Assembly: GCA_038145075.1 (NCBI GenBank)
Contig: JAYQOY010000003.1
Location: 1-64,000 of the forward strand
Source: TMED14 sp038145075
Lineage (GTDB): Bacteria; Bacteroidota; Bacteroidia; Flavobacteriales; Schleiferiaceae
Length of the DNA stretch: 64,000 bases
Direction: 5' to 3'
The first letter of the stretch is position 1. Each line of letters starts with the position of its first letter. The translations under genes were made by a program, and so were the position numbers. This document shows positions 25,803 to 34,342 of this stretch, in pieces. The notes below the pieces were generated by a model. The model did not search any database and had not been told where the DNA came from. It saw only the letters and a program-made list of their open reading frames with translations.

Positions 25803-26857
25803 GTGGCGCGGGGCATAAAGTGGCGAGGGAAGAAGCGGTGCAGGACGCGGCGCAGAGGTTCCTTCACGCCCAATCCTTCCAGGACCACTACGGCGAGACG
25901 CACCAGGCCTTCATAAGGGATGTGCAGCAAGACCAAGGGATGGAGGGTTAAAAAGCGCTTGAACAGCGCCCAGTTGACCGCTGCGTTCTCCTGCAGGCCC
26001 GGGCCGCGCCAGGTTTGGCGGTAGAGGGAGTGGGTCCACCAGGCCGCTACATTTCGGTAGGCTTTCCGAACGATCCAACGTTCGGGATGGTGCGCACCAC
26101 GGATGTAATCAACAATGGCCAGCAGCTCGCGGTAGACCTTGCCGTTGGCATTGGCGCGCTGCCGCTGGGTGACCGCGTGCAGGCGGAAGTAGTTGAGGAT
26201 TTCCGGGGTGTAGACGATGTCGCCCGCTTCGAGCATCCGGATGTAGAACATCCAGTCGCCGTTCAGTTTGGCGGTGGGGTCGGCGCCCCCGATGGCGTGA
26301 AAGCGTTCGGCCCTGAGTAAAGCGCCGGAGGCATTCGGGACGACATTGTGCAAAATCATGTACTGCTCAATCTCGTTCATGCCGCTGTTGGCGTAGGGTT
26401 TGGACCAGCGGTCGCCCCCAAAAATGTACTGGTAGTGCACGTCAAAGCTGTGCAGGGGCTCACTTTGCTCGTTGATGAGCATGGACTGGCCGTAGGCGAT
26501 GACGGCGCTGGGATGCGCGTCTAGCAAGGCGACGAGTTTCTCAAGGAGCTGGGGATCCGCCACATCGTCGCTTTCCGCAATCCAGAGGTAGTCGCCTTGA
26601 GCCATGGTGGCCCCTTTGTTCCACTGCGCAAAGGTGCTGCCGCTGTTGGCGGCATTGGGGGTGAAGCGGAAGCGGGCATCCTTGGCTTCCCAAGCTTGTA
26701 AAATCTCGACCGAACGATCCGTCGAAGCGTCGTCCAAAAGCAGCACCTCAAAGTCCTGAAAACTCTGGTTGGCAATGCTTTGCAAGCGCTCTTCCAGGTA
26801 GGGCGCATGCATGTAGTTGGGGACGATGACGCTCACGCGCGGCCGGGACTCCTTCAT
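25799..26857 (-). CDS. Family 2 glycosyltransferase
   Basis: Protein of 352 aa. VSVIVPNYMHAPYLEERL, LLLDDASTDRS and LWIAESDD (DXD-type metal motif) mark the GT2 catalytic domain in residues 1-220; the C-terminal 130 residues contain amphipathic or hydrophobic helices that may associate with the membrane. First gene of the leftward GT2-GT2-AKR operon and divergent from the sulfotransferase across 29 bp. The two GT2 proteins share the fold but differ strongly in sequence. Confidence 0.9.
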   Translation of the reverse strand: MKESRPRVSVIVPNYMHAPYLEERLQSIANQSFQDFEVLLLDDASTDRSVEILQAWEAKDARFRFTPNAANSGSTFAQWNKGATMAQGDYLWIAESDDVADPQLLEKLVALLDAHPSAVIAYGQSMLINEQSEPLHSFDVHYQYIFGGDRWSKPYANSGMNEIEQYMILHNVVPNASGALLRAERFHAIGGADPTAKLNGDWMFYIRMLEAGDIVYTPEILNYFRLHAVTQRQRANANGKVYRELLAIVDYIRGAHHPERWIVRKAYRNVAAWWTHSLYRQTWRGPGLQENAAVNWALFKRFLTLHPLVLLHIPYEGLVRLAVVVLEGLGVKEPLRRVLHRFFPRHFMPRAT

Positions 26858-26886
26858 ACCCCGAATTTACACTACCTTCCGGCCCC

Positions 26887-27789
26887 ATGCGCGCTGTTAT
26901 CTACGGATTGCCCAAAAGTGGCACGACCTACCTCTTTTCGCTCTTGGCCGAAGCCATGACCCAAGAAGGTCCCCTCGTGGAATGCTTCGAACCTAAAACC
27001 ATCGACCCAAACGGCACCTTGCGCCGCGGCGACGGCATGGCCTGGCCCCCGGCGGCGCACCAACTCGTTAAAATCCTCTACGCCGACGCCAACCAAAAAT
27101 CCGGTTGGAACGGGCCCGAGGCGCAGGCCGCCTTTGCAGAATTCGATAAAAAGATCTTCTTGGTTCGGGACCCGCGCGACCGCTGGATTTCCGGCTTTTT
27201 CTACCGCTGGTTTCACCTCCACAATCCGGATCCCGAGGCCTTTTACCGGGCCCTTCGCTTGACGGAACACAAGGAAAAGCACCCCGATGAGGTGCCCTTC
27301 CACCAGCTGCACAGCAGCGACCCAACGGTGCTCCAAACCTGGGCAGAAGGGTATAAGCAAGGCTTGGATGCCCTGTCTGATTTCTTGACGGGTTTGGCCC
27401 AGGACGGCTGGTTCATCGTGCACTACGAGGACCTAGTCGACAAGAATTGGGCGGCTTTGGAGGCCTATTTGGGCTTCCGTTTGGCGGCAGACCATGGCAT
27501 CCGTCCCAGTTTCAAGCACGTGAGCCGAACCAACAGCCACAGCAACTGGCGCCGCTGGTTTACCCCCGACGACGAAGCCTTTTTCAAGCCGGTTTTTGGC
27601 CCCTTCTTGCAGGCCCAAGGCTACGATGCGGAGGATTGGCGCTTAGATAGCGTTCAAGAACTGCCCGCAGCAGAGGGTTCCGGCTACATGCACCGCCTCT
27701 TTCACCACCCCAACGGCCCGCATGCGCTGCCCTTGCCCTGGAAGGCACGATTCAAAAAATTCCTGAAAGGGCTGCTAGGCCGGGCTTAA
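26887..27789 (+). CDS. Sulfotransferase-domain protein
   Basis: Protein of 300 aa. The N-terminal YGLPKSGTTYLFSLL is the 5'-phosphosulfate-binding loop of PAPS-dependent sulfotransferases and FLVRDPRDRWISGFF is the 3'-phosphate-binding motif, with the conserved Arg and Ser. It probably transfers sulfate from PAPS to a carbohydrate. It lies alone on the plus strand between glycosyltransferase genes and a polysaccharide ABC exporter. Its TAA stop overlaps the wzt stop on the other strand (27786-27789). Substrate is inferred only from context. Confidence 0.85.
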   Translation: MRAVIYGLPKSGTTYLFSLLAEAMTQEGPLVECFEPKTIDPNGTLRRGDGMAWPPAAHQLVKILYADANQKSGWNGPEAQAAFAEFDKKIFLVRDPRDRWISGFFYRWFHLHNPDPEAFYRALRLTEHKEKHPDEVPFHQLHSSDPTVLQTWAEGYKQGLDALSDFLTGLAQDGWFIVHYEDLVDKNWAALEAYLGFRLAADHGIRPSFKHVSRTNSHSNWRRWFTPDDEAFFKPVFGPFLQAQGYDAEDWRLDSVQELPAAEGSGYMHRLFHHPNGPHALPLPWKARFKKFLKGLLGRA

Positions 27790-28952
27790 GGCTCCAAACG
27801 CCAGTCTTGGCGAAGGTGCACCCCGTTCTTGCCTGAAGGGTAGGCGGGGGCCTGCGCAAGGAAGCCACCGGACGCCACTTGGAAGCCCCACACATTTTTG
27901 TGCTCGTAGGCGACGACCCCGCGTTCGGTCACACGTGCCTGAACACTGTACCATCCTTCCATGAATGGCATGGCCTCAAAATGCACGTACACCTCACCGG
28001 ATGCGGGCAATACAGAAGGCGCAAATCCATGGGCATGCATGGCCAGGGGCGCAATAAATCGACCGTCATTGCCGTGCACGTTTAAACGAATGTCTACATC
28101 GTGCTGATCGCCCTCGCCTTCGTAGGCAATGCGCAGGGTATTGGCCACCCCGGTTTGCGGCGGGCCGGCCATCCACTCCATATCGGTCAGGCGCAGTTTG
28201 CCACTGCCTGAAGCCACCCCATGCCCGGAAGCAAACGCTTCTTTGGGGCCATGCGCTTGCTGCAAGTAGTCCGTAACCAGATCGGCCGAAGCGCCATAGC
28301 GCACTTTCTCGCCGCGGTCGAGCCAAAGGGACTGCGGACACAGGGACTGCAGGGCGTAGAGGTTGTGGGAGACGAAGAGCACGGTTCGGCCCTTTTCGCT
28401 CATTTGGGCCTCCATACTCTGCAAGCATTTGGCCTGGAAACTGGCATCGCCCACAGCCAAAACTTCATCCACCACTAAGATATCCGCATGCAAATGTGCG
28501 GCCACAGAAAAGCCCAAACGCACCTTCATGCCGCTCGAATAGTGCTTGATCGGGTGATCCATGTACTGGTCGTGCAGGCCGGCAAATTCCTGGATGGCTT
28601 CCATGCGCTGCGCCATTTCTGGACGCGACATGCCGTGCAAGGCACCGCTGAGGTAGACGTTTTCGCGGCCCGACAAATCGGGGTGGAAACCGGTGCCCAC
28701 CTCGAGCAGGCTGGTCATTTGGCCGCGGTACTTATAGCCCCCTGCACTCGGATGCGTCAGGCCCGACAGCAGCTTCAGAAGCGTGGACTTGCCCGCACCA
28801 TTGGGGCCCATAAGGCCGAGCGCGGACCCCGCGGCCACCTCCAAATCCAAGGGCTTCAAGGCCCAGTAGTGGGTGCCTTTAAAGGAGCCCCGGCCCAAAT
28901 ACCGTTTGGCCAGGCCCTGCGTTTGAAGGGCGAGGTGCGAAGGCAGGCTCAT
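27786..28952 (-). CDS. wzt: Polysaccharide ABC exporter ATPase with Wzt C-terminal domain
   Basis: Protein of 388 aa. Walker A LMGPNGAGKSTLLKLL near residue 50, Q-loop, a signature close to YSSGMKVRLGFSVA, and Walker B ILVVDEVLAVGD occupy residues 1-240. From about 250 to 388 lies a beta-sandwich-like Wzt C-terminal region, which in known O-antigen exporters reads the modified end of the glycan. It partners with the permease encoded immediately upstream (4-bp overlap). Confidence 0.9.
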   Translation of the reverse strand: MSLPSHLALQTQGLAKRYLGRGSFKGTHYWALKPLDLEVAAGSALGLMGPNGAGKSTLLKLLSGLTHPSAGGYKYRGQMTSLLEVGTGFHPDLSGRENVYLSGALHGMSRPEMAQRMEAIQEFAGLHDQYMDHPIKHYSSGMKVRLGFSVAAHLHADILVVDEVLAVGDASFQAKCLQSMEAQMSEKGRTVLFVSHNLYALQSLCPQSLWLDRGEKVRYGASADLVTDYLQQAHGPKEAFASGHGVASGSGKLRLTDMEWMAGPPQTGVANTLRIAYEGEGDQHDVDIRLNVHGNDGRFIAPLAMHAHGFAPSVLPASGEVYVHFEAMPFMEGWYSVQARVTERGVVAYEHKNVWGFQVASGGFLAQAPAYPSGKNGVHLRQDWRLEP

Positions 28953-29782
28953 AGGTCGTCGATCAAGGTGCGTTCAACGGCTTTCAGGGCCCAGGTGCCC
29001 GTCACAAAGAGTCCAAAGGCCACCCCAAAGGAAATCAGGTGGTAGTCGTTCCAATGGCCCAGCCCTAGCCAGCCAAAGCGCATACCGTCGGCCACCCCGA
29101 CAAAGGGATTGAGGTAGAGGAGCCACGCGTGGTCCCCCAGGGCGCTGGCGAAGCGTTCGGTCGGATAGGCGATAGGGGTCAGCAAAAAGAGGCCTTGCAC
29201 CAAAAAGGGAAGCAGCGCCAAGCCGTCGCGGTAGCGCACCGAAAGGGCCGCCATCCAATAGGCCAAGCCCAATGCGGCATAGAGGCCCATCGCCGCGAAG
29301 AGCAGCACCCAGTGCAGTCCCTCGACCCACATCCCCGTGGTCCAACCCCGATACACCCAAAACAGCAGCGTAGCCACCGAAAAATCCACTAGTGCCACTC
29401 CGGCTTTGCTCAGGGGGAGGGCGGTTCGGGGAAAGAAAACTTTACTGACGATGTGCTGGTTGTGCACCAAGCTCGGCGCACCCTGCAAAAGAATATGCTG
29501 GGCCATGAGCCAAGCGGGCAGGGCCGCAAAGGCGTAGAGGGGGTACGAAAGACCGTAAGGAGCCTCCACCTTCACAATCCACGAAAAGACGATCAGGACG
29601 ATGGCGGCGGCTAGGAGGGGCTGTCCAATGGACCAGAGCCAACCCATGCGCGTTTGGGCGTAGCGCAACTGCAGGTCGCGTCGCGCAAAGGCCCAGGCGA
29701 CGCTGCGCGCACGCCGAATCTCCGCAGCGCTCCTGCGCCACAACGGGTCTTTTGCGTGAACAGTCGTTACCGATTTACTCAT
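28949..29782 (-). CDS. wzm: Polysaccharide ABC exporter permease (Wzm/TagG type)
   Basis: Protein of 277 aa from ATG 29782. Six membrane helices with the ABC-2 pattern, including FARRDLQLRYAQTRMGWLWSIGQPLL, GAPSLVHNQHIVSKVFFPRTALPL and YLNPFVGVADGMR. Longer in-frame starts are disfavoured since they extend into the MacB-like gene. The start overlaps the MacB-like stop by 8 bp. Wzm forms the channel for undecaprenyl-linked glycans. Confidence 0.9.
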   Translation of the reverse strand: MSKSVTTVHAKDPLWRRSAAEIRRARSVAWAFARRDLQLRYAQTRMGWLWSIGQPLLAAAIVLIVFSWIVKVEAPYGLSYPLYAFAALPAWLMAQHILLQGAPSLVHNQHIVSKVFFPRTALPLSKAGVALVDFSVATLLFWVYRGWTTGMWVEGLHWVLLFAAMGLYAALGLAYWMAALSVRYRDGLALLPFLVQGLFLLTPIAYPTERFASALGDHAWLLYLNPFVGVADGMRFGWLGLGHWNDYHLISFGVAFGLFVTGTWALKAVERTLIDDL

Positions 29783-31031
29783 AGCGTAGGGCTTCGATCG
29801 GATCCAATCGAGCCGCCTGACGCGCGGGGTACCACCCGGAGACAATGCCAACTAAAATGGAAACGATCAATGCTAAGATCATCCATTTTAGGGGGAAAAC
29901 CGCAGGAGAATTCATTAATACGGCCATGCCGTTGCCGACGGCAAGCCCAAGGACCGTGCCCATCAGGCCTCCGATCAGGGAAACGAGAACGGCTTCGGAC
30001 AGGAATTGTAAGACGATAATGCGCTGGTTGGCGCCCAGTGCTTTGCGGGTGCCGATCTCGCGGGTGCGTTCGGTCACGGAGACGAGCATGATGTTCATCA
30101 GCGCCACGGATGCCCCTAGTAGTGTGATAAAACCGATGAGGGCTGCGCCCATACTGACGGAACTCAGCGACTCGATCAAGATGGCCGAGAGGCTGTCGCT
30201 GCGTCGAATGTTGAAGTTGTTTTCCTCGCCGGGACGAAGTTTTCGGATCGCCCGCATGGCGGCCGTGGCCTGATCAATGGTAGCATCTAGGTACAGGGCA
30301 TCGGGTGCCATAATGCTCGTCACATAGGACGAATAGGGGGTTCCAAAGTCCTGATGGCCCGTCATTAAGGGCAGGTAGACAATGTTGTCCGAGGCCATAA
30401 AGCCGCTGTTTCCTTTGGGCTTTGTAATGCCGATGACGGTGTAGGGTTTGTTGCCACTGATCCGAATGCGCTTGCCCAGCGCCCCGCCGTTGGGGAAGAG
30501 TTTGGCCGCCACATCCGGAGCGATAAGGGCTACCGCGCGCGCCTCGTTTAATTCAATCGGGGAGAAGTAGCGCCCTTCGGCGAGCTCCAAGGCATTGACC
30601 TCGGGGTAGTGCTTGTCCGCGGCCATGACCCGAACGTTGGGATTCGTCTCCTCGCCTTCAAAGAAAATCACCGCTGTGCCCATTAAATCGTCGCTCACAC
30701 TCGCCACGACGCCCTGTGCATCGAGATTCTCCCGAAGTTTGATCGCCGTGCGCAGCGGAATTTGGGGTTGCTCTTTCTCACGCATCCCCCGGCGGCCAAT
30801 CTGAATGTTCATCCCGCCTTGTTGAATCGTAAAGGTATTGGCGCCCATCGAGGTGAATTGGCCCGAAATACTGGACTCCATCACGCTCGTCGCCGTCAAC
30901 ATGCCCACCAGCGCCGTAATGCCAATAGCGATGATTAAAGCGGTTAAAACGGCCCGAAGTAGCTGAGCCCTAAGCGCTTGAACGGCCATTGTAAGGGCTT
31001 CAACGAGGATGGGGATGCGGAATTTCTGCAT
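29775..31031 (-). CDS. MacB/FtsX-type ABC transporter permease
   Basis: Protein of 418 aa from ATG 31031. One N-terminal membrane helix (about residues 22-45), a large periplasmic MacB_PCD domain, and three C-terminal helices with the FtsX pattern (GASVALMNIMLVSVTERTRE, RKALGANQRIIVLQFLSEA, PARQAARLDPIEALRYE). These permeases perform mechanotransmission for export or lipoprotein extraction rather than classical transport. No ATPase gene of the MacB type is adjacent, so its partner must be elsewhere. Overlap with wzm suggests co-transcription. Confidence 0.9.
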   Translation of the reverse strand: MQKFRIPILVEALTMAVQALRAQLLRAVLTALIIAIGITALVGMLTATSVMESSISGQFTSMGANTFTIQQGGMNIQIGRRGMREKEQPQIPLRTAIKLRENLDAQGVVASVSDDLMGTAVIFFEGEETNPNVRVMAADKHYPEVNALELAEGRYFSPIELNEARAVALIAPDVAAKLFPNGGALGKRIRISGNKPYTVIGITKPKGNSGFMASDNIVYLPLMTGHQDFGTPYSSYVTSIMAPDALYLDATIDQATAAMRAIRKLRPGEENNFNIRRSDSLSAILIESLSSVSMGAALIGFITLLGASVALMNIMLVSVTERTREIGTRKALGANQRIIVLQFLSEAVLVSLIGGLMGTVLGLAVGNGMAVLMNSPAVFPLKWMILALIVSILVGIVSGWYPARQAARLDPIEALRYE

Positions 31032-31039
31032 AGTTCGTG

Positions 31040-31047
31040 TAAAGGTA
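31040..31047 (-). promoter_or_regulatory. Candidate -7 element for the MacB-wzm-wzt operon
   Basis: Reads TACCTTTA on the minus strand, one mismatch to TAnnTTTG, 8 bp before the ATG at 31031. Confidence 0.4.
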
Positions 31048-31085
31048 GTGGGTGGATGGCTTGGCTTTTGCACCTTTGCAGTCCC

Positions 31086-31913
31086 ATGATGCTGAACAAA
31101 TTACATGCCGCCTTCGCGGCCCTTGCCCTTTCTTTTGCGGCCCAGGCCCAATACGTGTACGTGGACTTTAACGACACCACCCTCTCTGTGAATGGCCAAA
31201 TCGTTGATTTGGACGTCAATCAGGATACGGCATTAGATTTTCGATTCACCTTGTTGCGCGATACCGGTACCACGACCAATTTGATTGATGCGGCGTTGGT
31301 TTCTCCTTTTGATTCCGTGAATGGCGCCATTTTGGGCCAGCAGCGCGGTCTCTTCCACTACGCGGACCGCCTCGAGGTAGGGGACCTCATTGGCGCGACC
31401 TCCAGCTGGGCGGGCATGTCCCCTTCGGACGAGTACGGCACCATCGACTACCGCTTTGACAGCGTGCACGATCCCTATTCGCAATGGCAAGCGCCGTATA
31501 CGGATGGCTTTTTGGGTACCCGAACGGAAAAGAACGGCCAATTCATCTACGGATGGATTCGCCTCCAAATGGCCGCCGACGGCAAGTCCTTCACCCTGAA
31601 AGACTGTGCCTACCAGCAGAAAGCGGACAGCACCATGGAAGCGGGTCACCTCTGGATTTCCGTCCCTGAAGTCGGAATGGAAGGCTACACCTGGCGCGTG
31701 GCTCAAGGCGGTTTGTATCTCCATCGTCCTGCCAACCAGTCGGCTGCAGAGGTCCGGGTACTAAGCCTTAACGGTCAAACGTTGCTCACGGGCACCTGGC
31801 GCGACGCCGAGTGGGTCATGCCCGTAGCTGCGCTACCCTCCTCCGTCGTGCTGCTCGTAGTGGAGTGCGAGGGCCGTCTTTGGATCGAGCGCATCCCGCT
31901 CGTTCAGCCCTGA
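31086..31913 (+). CDS. Secreted protein, possibly type IX secretion cargo
   Basis: Protein of 275 aa from ATG 31086. MMLNKLHAAFAALALSFAAQAQ is a clear signal peptide with AQA-Q cleavage. The middle part (residues 25-200) is unrecognised, with a calcium-binding-like DLDVNQDTALDF stretch. The last 70 residues (VRVLSLNGQTLLTG, then ALPSSVVLLVVECEG and RIPLVQP) resemble the type A C-terminal sorting domain of type IX secretion cargo. It is divergent from the MacB-like gene. No catalytic function can be proposed. Confidence 0.65.
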   Translation: MMLNKLHAAFAALALSFAAQAQYVYVDFNDTTLSVNGQIVDLDVNQDTALDFRFTLLRDTGTTTNLIDAALVSPFDSVNGAILGQQRGLFHYADRLEVGDLIGATSSWAGMSPSDEYGTIDYRFDSVHDPYSQWQAPYTDGFLGTRTEKNGQFIYGWIRLQMAADGKSFTLKDCAYQQKADSTMEAGHLWISVPEVGMEGYTWRVAQGGLYLHRPANQSAAEVRVLSLNGQTLLTGTWRDAEWVMPVAALPSSVVLLVVECEGRLWIERIPLVQP

Positions 31914-31937
31914 GGCTAAAAAATTTCTTGTAATACA

Positions 31938-31959
31938 GTCGATTTGACAGAAAATCGAC
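31938..31959. promoter_or_regulatory. Inverted repeat upstream of the aconitase promoter
   Basis: Perfect 8-bp arms GTCGATTT and AAATCGAC separated by GACAGA. No T run follows, so it is a poor terminator. It lies 23 bp upstream of the aconitase -7 element and may be an operator. Confidence 0.5.
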
Positions 31960-31982
31960 AGTGAATTCGGTTGTTTCCGAAG

Positions 31983-31990
31983 TATTTTTG
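31983..31990 (+). promoter_or_regulatory. -7 element of the aconitase gene
   Basis: TATTTTTG, an exact TAnnTTTG match, 17 bp before the ATG at 32008. Confidence 0.6.
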
Positions 31991-32007
31991 CGTCAAATAC
32001 CCAACGT

Positions 32008-34275
32008 ATGGCATTTGATATTGAAATGATCCGCAGCTTTTACGAGCGCTTTCCTAGGCGCGTGGCTGCGGCACGCAACGTGGTTGGACATCCGCTGACC
32101 CTTTCTGAAAAGATTTTGTACGCCCACCTTTGGCAGGGCGACGCGACCGAGGCCTACCAGCGCGGCGCTTCCTATGTGGATTTTGCACCGGACCGAGTGG
32201 CCATGCAGGATGCCACGGCTCAAATGGCCTTGCTTCAGTTCATGCAGGCGGGCCGGAAGAAAGTAGCCGTTCCTTCTACGGCGCATTGCGACCACTTGAT
32301 CCAGGCCCGTGTAGGCGCTACGGCTGACCTCCAAGATGCGGTCAATAAGAGCAACGAGGTCTTCAACTTCTTGGCTTCGGTCTCTAACAAATACGGCATT
32401 GGCTTCTGGAAGCCCGGTGCAGGTATTATCCACCAAGTGGTTTTGGAAAATTACGCCTTCCCCGGCGGAATGATGATCGGTACAGACTCGCACACGGTAA
32501 ATGCTGGCGGTCTGGGCATGGTAGCCATCGGTGTTGGCGGTGCAGACGCCGTGGACGTGATGGCCGGTATGGCCTGGGAATTAAAGTTCCCCAAGCTCAT
32601 CGGTGTGAAGTTGACCGGCGAACTCAACGGCTGGGCTTCTGCCAAGGACGTGATTCTCAAGGTAGCAGGCATCCTGACGGTGAAAGGTGGTACGGGAGCC
32701 ATTGTCGAGTACTTCGGCGAAGGGGCAACCTCGCTCTCGTGTACTGGTAAAGGCACGATATGTAACATGGGTGCGGAAATTGGCGCCACCACCTCCACGT
32801 TTGCCTACGATGCCTCCATGGAGCGCTACCTGCGCGCCACGGACCGCAGCGATGTGGCCGATTTGGCCAATGCCGTGGCGGGTGAATTGACCGCCGATGC
32901 AGACGTCTATGCGCATCCGGAGAAGTACTTCGATCAAGTCATTGAAATCAACTTGTCCGAATTGGAGCCTCACGTGAACGGTCCATTTACGCCAGATTTG
33001 GCCACCCCCATCTCCAAGTTGGGCGAAGTGGCCAAGGCCAACGGCTGGCCCTTGGACGTGGAAGTGGGTCTGATCGGATCCTGCACCAACTCTTCCTACG
33101 AAGATTTGACCCGTGCCGCTTCGGTGGCCAAGCAGGCAGCTGCGAAGAAGCTGACCGTCAACGCGGAATATTCCGTAACCCCTGGTTCGGAGCAAGTGCG
33201 CTACACGGCGGAACGCGACGGCTTGCTCGGCGAGTTTGAAGCCATCGGCGGCAAAGTATTCGCCAATGCCTGCGGTCCCTGTATTGGACAGTGGGCACGT
33301 GAGGGCGCCGATAAGGGCGAGAAGAACACCATCGTTCACTCCTTCAACCGCAACTTCGCCAAGCGTGCGGATGGCAACCCCAACACGCATGCCTTTGTGG
33401 CATCTCCTGAGCTGGTAACCGCCCTGGCCATTGCCGGACGTTTGGACTTTAATCCCTTGACGGACACCCTTGTGAACCAAGACGGCGAGGCAGTTAAGCT
33501 CGATGCCCCTGTTGGTGAAGAACTCCCCGCCAAGGGCTATGCGGTCGAAGACGCGGGCTACCAAGCCCCTGCAGAGGATGGCAGCGGTGTCGTCGTCGAA
33601 GTAAACCCCGAAAGCCAACGCCTTCAGTTGCTCGATTCGTTCNNNNNNNNNNNNNNNNNNNNNNNNNNNNNNNNNNNNNNNNNNNNNNNNNNNNNNNNNN
33701 NNNNNNNNNNNNNNNNNNNNNNNNNNNNNNNNNNNNNNNNNNNNNNNNNNNNNNNNNNNNNNNNNNNNNNNNNNNNNNNNNNNNNNNNNNNNNNNNNNNN
33801 NNNNNNNNNNNNNNNNNNNNNNNNNNNNNNNNNNNNNNNNNNNNNNNNNNNNNNNNNNNNNNNNNNNNNNNNNNNNNNNNNNNNNNNNNNNNNNNNNNNN
33901 NNNNNNNNNNNNNNNNNNNNNNNNNNNNNNNNNNNNNNNNNNNNNNNNNNNNNNNNNNNNNNNNNNNNNNNNNNNNNNNNNNNNNNNNNNNNNNNNNNNN
34001 NNNNNNNNNNNNNNNNNNNNNNNNNNNNNNNNNNNNNNNNNNNNNNNNNNNNNNNNNNNNNNNNNNNNNNNNNNNNNNNNNNNNNNNNNNNNNNNNNNNN
34101 NNNNNNNNNNNNNNNNNNNNNNNNNNNNNNNGGCAAGCCCTTGACGCTCGTCTTGACGCATGCCGATGGCAGCCAAGATAGCATCGTCGTGAACCACACG
34201 TACAACGAGCAGCAGATCGCCTGGTTTAAGGCCGGCTCTGCCCTCAACTTGATCAAGCAAGAACAAGGTTTGTAA
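32008..34275 (+). CDS. acn: Aconitate hydratase (mitochondrial-type), interrupted by an N run
   Basis: As drawn the reading frame has 755 codons, of which 163 or so are unread (Ns at 33643-34131). HCDHLI, GTDSHTVNAGGLGMVAIGVGGADAVD, SCTGKGTICNMGAEIGATTS and the Fe-S ligand Cys residues in GSCTNSSYEDL and NACGPCIGQW place it with mitochondrial-type aconitases. It converts citrate to isocitrate in the TCA cycle through a [4Fe-4S] cluster. The family length is near 755 aa and frame continues on both sides, so the N run probably has about the right size. The missing part covers most of the swivel domain. Confidence 0.95.
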   Translation: MAFDIEMIRSFYERFPRRVAAARNVVGHPLTLSEKILYAHLWQGDATEAYQRGASYVDFAPDRVAMQDATAQMALLQFMQAGRKKVAVPSTAHCDHLIQARVGATADLQDAVNKSNEVFNFLASVSNKYGIGFWKPGAGIIHQVVLENYAFPGGMMIGTDSHTVNAGGLGMVAIGVGGADAVDVMAGMAWELKFPKLIGVKLTGELNGWASAKDVILKVAGILTVKGGTGAIVEYFGEGATSLSCTGKGTICNMGAEIGATTSTFAYDASMERYLRATDRSDVADLANAVAGELTADADVYAHPEKYFDQVIEINLSELEPHVNGPFTPDLATPISKLGEVAKANGWPLDVEVGLIGSCTNSSYEDLTRAASVAKQAAAKKLTVNAEYSVTPGSEQVRYTAERDGLLGEFEAIGGKVFANACGPCIGQWAREGADKGEKNTIVHSFNRNFAKRADGNPNTHAFVASPELVTALAIAGRLDFNPLTDTLVNQDGEAVKLDAPVGEELPAKGYAVEDAGYQAPAEDGSGVVVEVNPESQRLQLLDSFXXXXXXXXXXXXXXXXXXXXXXXXXXXXXXXXXXXXXXXXXXXXXXXXXXXXXXXXXXXXXXXXXXXXXXXXXXXXXXXXXXXXXXXXXXXXXXXXXXXXXXXXXXXXXXXXXXXXXXXXXXXXXXXXXXXXXXXXXXXXXXXXXXXXXXXXXXXXXXXXXXXGKPLTLVLTHADGSQDSIVVNHTYNEQQIAWFKAGSALNLIKQEQGL
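33643..34131. other. Run of 489 unknown bases within aconitase
   Basis: All N. Length is divisible by three and the frame is kept. Whether this is a scaffold gap or masking cannot be told from the sequence. Confidence 0.99.
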
Positions 34276-34299
34276 GACCTAGGTTGATAAGTTCTCCGA

Positions 34300-34331
34300 G
34301 CCGCGGCCCCAAAAGGCTGCGGCTTTTTTTT
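34300..34331 (+). terminator. Intrinsic terminator after aconitase
   Basis: Stem GCCGCGGCC / GGCTGCGGC (one G-T pair) with loop CCAAAA, followed by eight Ts at 34324-34331. It ends 11 bp before the MFS gene start. Confidence 0.92.
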
Positions 34332-34342
34332 ACCTTCAAGCC

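Noticed and set aside
32581..34266. Long open frame opposite aconitase
   Set aside because: Its length depends on the N run being read through; the plus-strand aconitase motifs are unambiguous.
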